From the NCBI GenBank assembly GCA_900893395.1, contig CAAHFI010258140.1:1-21678 (forward strand): a stretch of 21,678 nucleotides of DNA, written 5' to 3'. This document shows, piece by piece, positions 18,240 through 21,678 of the stretch. Under the pieces are notes generated by a model, which ran no database searches, was not told the DNA's origin, and was given only the letters and a program-made list of their open reading frames with translations. Made by a program: the position numbers and the translations under genes. How positions within the stretch are numbered: position 1 is the stretch's first letter; each line of letters begins with the position of its first letter. This DNA is from Euglena gracilis (Eukaryota > Euglenozoa > Euglenophyceae > Euglenales > Euglenaceae).

Positions 18240-19206
18240 GCGCATCAGTCGCGAATTTTGAGGTGATTTGGAGAGTCCTGTTTACGCATGTGACATAGAT
18301 CCCCCTATTCGCGGACCTTTTAGTGTGTGTAAGATTGAGCTTAAAGAAGGCGCAAAGCCAACGCATCGGAAATTTTTCCGTTGTTCAGGAGAAAGAGAGA
18401 TAGCTCTCAAAAAATTATTGAAAAGCTCATAGAGCGGAAGTGCATCATCCCTTCCAAAAGTGAATGGACCTCCCTGGCTTTTGTCGTTACTAAGCCCCCA
18501 GACCCATCAGGTCAGAAAAACTGGAGGCTGGTACTGGATTATTGGTACTTTAACTCGCAAAACTAAGGATGACCCATTCCCGCTACCTCTATTTGAGGAC
18601 CTTATCACAAAACCAGCGGATAACTGCTTGTGGTCAATTTTCGACCTGGAGGAATGGCTTCCACCAAAAGCATCTGGATCCAGATTCGCAAGCCTACACA
18701 GCTTTTGTAACATCCAGAGGTGTTTACCAATGGACGGTTTCACCAATGGGTGTTAAGAACGGCCCAGCAATGTTTCAGCACATGATCCAATGGGTGTTAT
18801 GTTTGCGCTGGAATACACTGATTATGTTTTGGTTGGTACCCCCCCCCACACATTCAGCGAATACACACGATAATATTCTCGATATTTACTATCGTGATGT
18901 TTGCGCTGTATTAACCGCATTCCTCAAGCATAGACTTTTTGTCAAAGGTGCCAAAATGTACTTGTTTCGCGGAACAATAAAATTTAGCGGACACATTCTT
19001 AATAATGGCCAACGCCGAGCGGCGCCTAGCAAACTAGAGTCCATTAAGAAACGGACACCTGAGGTCATCAAGACCATCACCCATTTGAAAGGCTTTTTAG
19101 GGTTAGCCCAATATTACGCGATTTACATGAAGGATGTCGCGAAAATTGCGTTACCTCTAACGAGGCAGCTCAAAGACGTCGCACCAGAAAATACAAAAAT
19201 GAAATA
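18240..19206 (+). mobile_element. Element 2 reverse transcriptase domain
   Basis: Blocks are homologous one to one with the RT of element 1: PVYACDIDPPIRGPFSVCKI, THRKFFRCSGERE, IPSKSEWTSLAFVVTKP, KDDPFPLPLFEDLIT, SRGVYQWTVSPMGVKNGPAM, the region of the YxDD-type box near 18,820-18,840, YRDVCAVLTAFLKHRLFVKG and KFSGHILNNGQRRAAPSK. The C-terminal part LKGFLGLAQYYAIYMKDVAK is well kept and matches the Ty3-type pattern of FLG-L-YYR/I. More broken than its counterpart in element 1. Confidence 0.88.
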
Positions 19207-19748
19207 GGACGCAGATATGTGCGAGTCTCTAGAGAGCATTAAAAAGCTAACGCTTGAAAATGTCGTAATCGAAATCGCGGGTCCCCATAAGCCTTCTGTT
19301 CTAGATGTCGATAGCAGCGCTTATGTTGTTGGCGGTGTGCTAAGCCAGCATAACATTGCTAACGTTTTACGCCCCGTAGCATTTTTCAGTAGAAAGCTAC
19401 AAGGTGAACATGGCAAAGGCCAAGTCAAATGGACTATCTGTGAAGGAAACGTACACAATCGTACTTATTTTGCAAAAATTCCGTAGTTGCGTCGCCAGTT
19501 CCTTGGTACAAATACTAGTGTTGACTGACCATGAGAGTCTTCAACATTGGTACACCGAGGATCTGAACAAAGCTAAGTCTTCCGTAGGCCGAAGACGCCG
19601 ATGGCATGAATTTTTGAGCCAATTCAACCTAGTGGTTGTATACACTCCCGGTCATACGCAAAAAGTAGCAGATCCGCTCAGTCGAGCACCCTGGCATTTC
19701 CCCGGTAACCCGGATGAAGGTGATGCCGTCTTTCATGGCAGCCAATAG
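19207..19748 (+). mobile_element. Element 2 RNase H domain
   Basis: It follows RT directly. VLDVDSSAYVVGGVLSQ, LRPVAFFSRKLQGEHGKGQV, LILQKFRSCVASSLVQILVL, DHESLQHWYTEDLNKAKSSV and VVYTPGHTQKVADPLSRAPW identify the Ty3/gypsy RNase H. The alignment with element 1 is gapless in the second half, about 76 of 97 residues by eye. Its tether to integrase (FDPYLVSSIFRSLPVSD) also has a decayed parallel in element 1. Confidence 0.88.
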
Positions 19749-19789
19749 GCTGATGAATATGCACGTCGATATGACGCAGCCGACGATAT

Positions 19790-20700
19790 GTTCGATCCTT
19801 ATCTCGTTTCATCGATTTTTCGTTCGTTGCCAGTCTCTGATATACAGGGGAGAAGGCGACGAGGCTGCACACCTGGGCCCCGTCGCATTGCGCGATCTGG
19901 ATCCCCTTCCCCCCTCTTCTTCCATGAATGGGATTACTCCCATGATCCTGTATATAGCACGATAGTGCAGAGACTGTGGATTGGCGAAGGTGTACATAAT
20001 TATTCCCTCTCCCCTTCACGGTTGGTTTACTGTGATGATGCGGTATATAAATATTGTATACCCCGTGACTTGGTTGATGAACTAATTTTGTGTTATCAAA
20101 ACTGGGGCACCCAAACTTCTTTCTCTGGTGGGTCGCAGGTACTGTGCAGCCCTGACAGAAAAAGAATTGCATTCGGGCTGCCTGCAAAATTGGCAACGGT
20201 GCCAATTTTGTCAAGCGGTGAAACCGTGCAGAGGTACCCCCCCTGGTACGCTTGACTTTTTCCCTGTACCCCCTGACATTTTTACGTCCCTCTGCGTGGA
20301 TTTTCTTGAGGTAGAACGTTACAAATAACAAGACGTCAAAATTTACGATTATGTTTTTGTTGTCGTCTGCAGGCTGAGTGGTTACATAGTAGCCATTCCA
20401 TGCCAAAAAGCAGGGTTGACCACGCAAATTTTTTGGCAGATATTTATGGAGAAGTGTATTTGCCTAATGTGCTTACCAAATGAGATTGTCAGTGATCAAG
20501 ATCGTTTGATCTATTCCTGATTCTTCAAAACCCTATGTGGTTTACTGGGAATCGAACAACATTTTTCCATTATATATCGCCCCAAGGGCAATGGCCCCTC
20601 CGAGGCAGCAGTGAAAGCTGTTGTAAATATGCTCCGACTTTCACTGGCTGACGCGCGCCAGGCCTGGGTCCAGGTTTTTCCATGGTCGCTCTTTTATATT
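19790..20700 (+). mobile_element. Element 2 integrase domain
   Basis: DPVYSTIVQRLWIGEGVHNY opens the domain. The zinc-binding region follows (KYCIPRDLVDELILCYQN, then CLQNWQRCQFCQAVKPCRG), and then the core with PDIFTSLCVDFLEVE, KIYDYVFVVVCRLSGYIVAI, CLPNEIVSDQDRLI and IYRPKGNGPSEAAVKAVVNM. Homology with element 1 continues to WSLFYI at about 20,700 and stops abruptly. In element 1 the integrase runs on for some 35 codons into the GPY/F-like part. This marks either a deletion junction or a different C-terminus. Decayed. Confidence 0.85.
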
Positions 20701-21678
20701 TTAGCGCCGGCAGCTGCAGCAGCACCAACGGCGCCACGGCCTCCAGCAGCGCCCATGGCGGCACAACCACCCCAAGAGACACCAGTACCTCCAGGCCAAA
20801 GAGGCCACAACCGAGGTACTGCCTGTTCCTTAACCCACGCAGCAACAGTTCGAGGAAGCCGAACTCGTCCAAAGAGCCCACAGGGCAGAAATCGAGCATG
20901 CAGCTGCGGAGCGTGCACGCGTACAGAACATTTTCGAGGATACCATCGGACGTGTACGCAACCCCACCTATATAGATCCGGTGTATCCTATATAGACCCC
21001 ACCTATATAGATTAGTGGCGAACCCCTCCCTATTAATAACCCACCGCTATTGGCGGATTATGCAGAATCAATCTACAGCATACCCAGCAGCCAAAATGGC
21101 TTACACCCCACAGGAGTTGCTCGGACGAGCAAGCGGTATGAATCCTGCCTTCTTGGGCCCCCGCTTTGCATCCAATGTCAGCCCCATGCTTGGAAACAAG
21201 CAAGGGAAGAAATTTCCCGATGGGAACCCCTATTGGTCAAAGGCAAAGGCAGAGGTGCACCCAAGCAAGCACCTGCTGCAGGCCGAGGAGGCCAAGGCAT
21301 CGGCCAAAACGGCCAATTCCGGAACGTCTACGAAGACGATATGGAAGCTCTATTCGAGCGCATTCAAAGCATTCATGACCTCGCATTCAGGTACGTGCGG
21401 AAGTTCCAAAACGAACTTAGTCTTCCAATCCTGGTCGCCTCCCCTGTCGTGAGGGTGATGTTCACCGAACCCACCCCCTGTGCGCCGCCGGTCGCCCCCG
21501 CGACCGGCGAGTCCCGGTGGGCCGAGGGCCCGGGGGGGTCCTCGCCGTCGTGGATAACCACCGACAGCAGGGGGGTGGGTGTTTCCGGGGTGGGGCCTGC
21601 GCTTTCTCGGGGAATTGGTGGGCTCAAGCCAACCCCCATTTTTTCACCCAGGTGGTTTCCCCAACCCCAGCCGGCGCG
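20700..21678 (+). pseudogene. Coding-like sequence after element 2 integrase, open at right edge
   Basis: A GC-rich stretch starts with an Ala/Pro-rich segment (PTAPRPPAAPMAAQPPQETP). A charged coiled coil follows (FEEAELVQRAHRAEIEHAAA, ERARVQNIFEDTIGRV), then Pro/Tyr-rich sequence (NPTYIDPVYP), a CLLGPPLCIQC cluster, a KGKGRGAPKQAPAAGRGG linker, and a helical segment VYEDDMEALFERIQSIHDLA with FRYVRKFQNELSLPILVASP. From 21,011 the frame is open to the window end (over 220 codons). Order and composition (Pro-rich, KGKG linker, acidic helix) recall ORF3 of element 1, but no clear residue-level match was found. It could be ORF3 of element 2 or an unrelated host gene. At least partly broken. Confidence 0.4.
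20961..21012. repeat. 17-nt direct repeats with TATATAG core
   Basis: ACCCCACCTATATAGAT occurs at 20,961-20,977 and 20,996-21,012, 35 nt apart. A third, partial copy (CCTATATAGACCCC) sits between. The repeat lies inside the coding-like sequence downstream of element 2. It may be local duplication, or a TATA-bearing promoter-like motif; neither is shown. Confidence 0.6.

Larger units (their letters stand above)
11987..20700 (+). mobile_element. Element 2: Ty3/gypsy-type retroelement, gag to integrase
   Basis: The order gag, protease, RT, RNase H, IN on the plus strand is that of Ty3/gypsy elements. It faces away from element 1, with the 5' sides of both meeting near 11 kb. Unusual points are a gag region of nearly 4 kb (0.9-1.5 kb is common), a 1.5-kb connector between protease and RT, and a coding-like stretch after integrase. 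Many interruptions show it is an old, inactive copy. No 3' LTR, polypurine tract or target-site duplication was identified before the right edge. The family is that of element 1; the exact Ty3 lineage is not resolved. Confidence 0.85.

Noticed and set aside
19678-20427. 249-aa open frame on the minus strand opposite element 2 integrase
   Set aside because: Antisense shadow of a well-supported integrase; the translation shows no family features of its own.
8280-20700. Polinton or Ty1/copia assignment of the elements
   Set aside because: No DNA polymerase B, ATPase or adenoviral-type protease was seen. RT-RNase H precedes integrase, which excludes the copia order.

Overview
This window looks like a repeat-rich intergenic or heterochromatin-like stretch of a eukaryotic nuclear genome. 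Two related Ty3/gypsy-type LTR retroelements lie head to head in it. Nothing looks bacterial: there are no compact operons, no Shine-Dalgarno-led genes and no rRNA or tRNA genes. CpG-containing words such as TCGCGA are common. The host cannot be named from sequence alone; an alga or other protist is a guess only.

Left flank (1 to about 2,990): no recognisable gene. It has strong base skew (G-rich on the + strand to about 1,060, then C/A-rich from 1,320 to 1,660), two very stable hairpins (278-305 and 818-854) and a few short repeats. A 17-nt word at 1,895-1,911 recurs inverted at 11,337-11,353, so part of this flank may be old terminal-repeat sequence.

Minus-strand block (about 10,990 down to 2,990): element 1, read right to left, has reverse transcriptase (RT), RNase H and integrase (IN). 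IN is followed almost at once by about 5 kb of proline-rich coding-like sequence with a Lys/Gly/Glu tract and a Cys-rich C-terminal domain, here called ORF3. Its gag and protease are absent. ORF3 matches nothing I recognise and is the best candidate for something undescribed.

Junction (about 10,990-11,986): AT-rich sequence, palindromes, a nested stem-loop at 11,637-11,690, and a stretch at 11,906-11,929 that resembles the complement of a tRNA 3' end. I read it as the likely 5' terminal repeat and leader of element 2.

Plus-strand block (11,987 to about 20,700): element 2 has an unusually long gag region (coiled-coil repeats, capsid-like domain, two zinc-knuckle-like motifs), protease, a 1.5-kb connector, RT, RNase H and IN. 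Its pol is clearly homologous to that of element 1: about three quarters of residues are identical by eye over roughly 97 RNase H residues. After IN come proline/alanine-rich and coiled-coil sequence, a KGKG-type linker and an open frame running off the right edge, possibly the counterpart of ORF3.

Both elements are broken, with many interruptions, and are treated as fossils. Their pol divergence suggests separate, fairly old insertions rather than a recent duplication.
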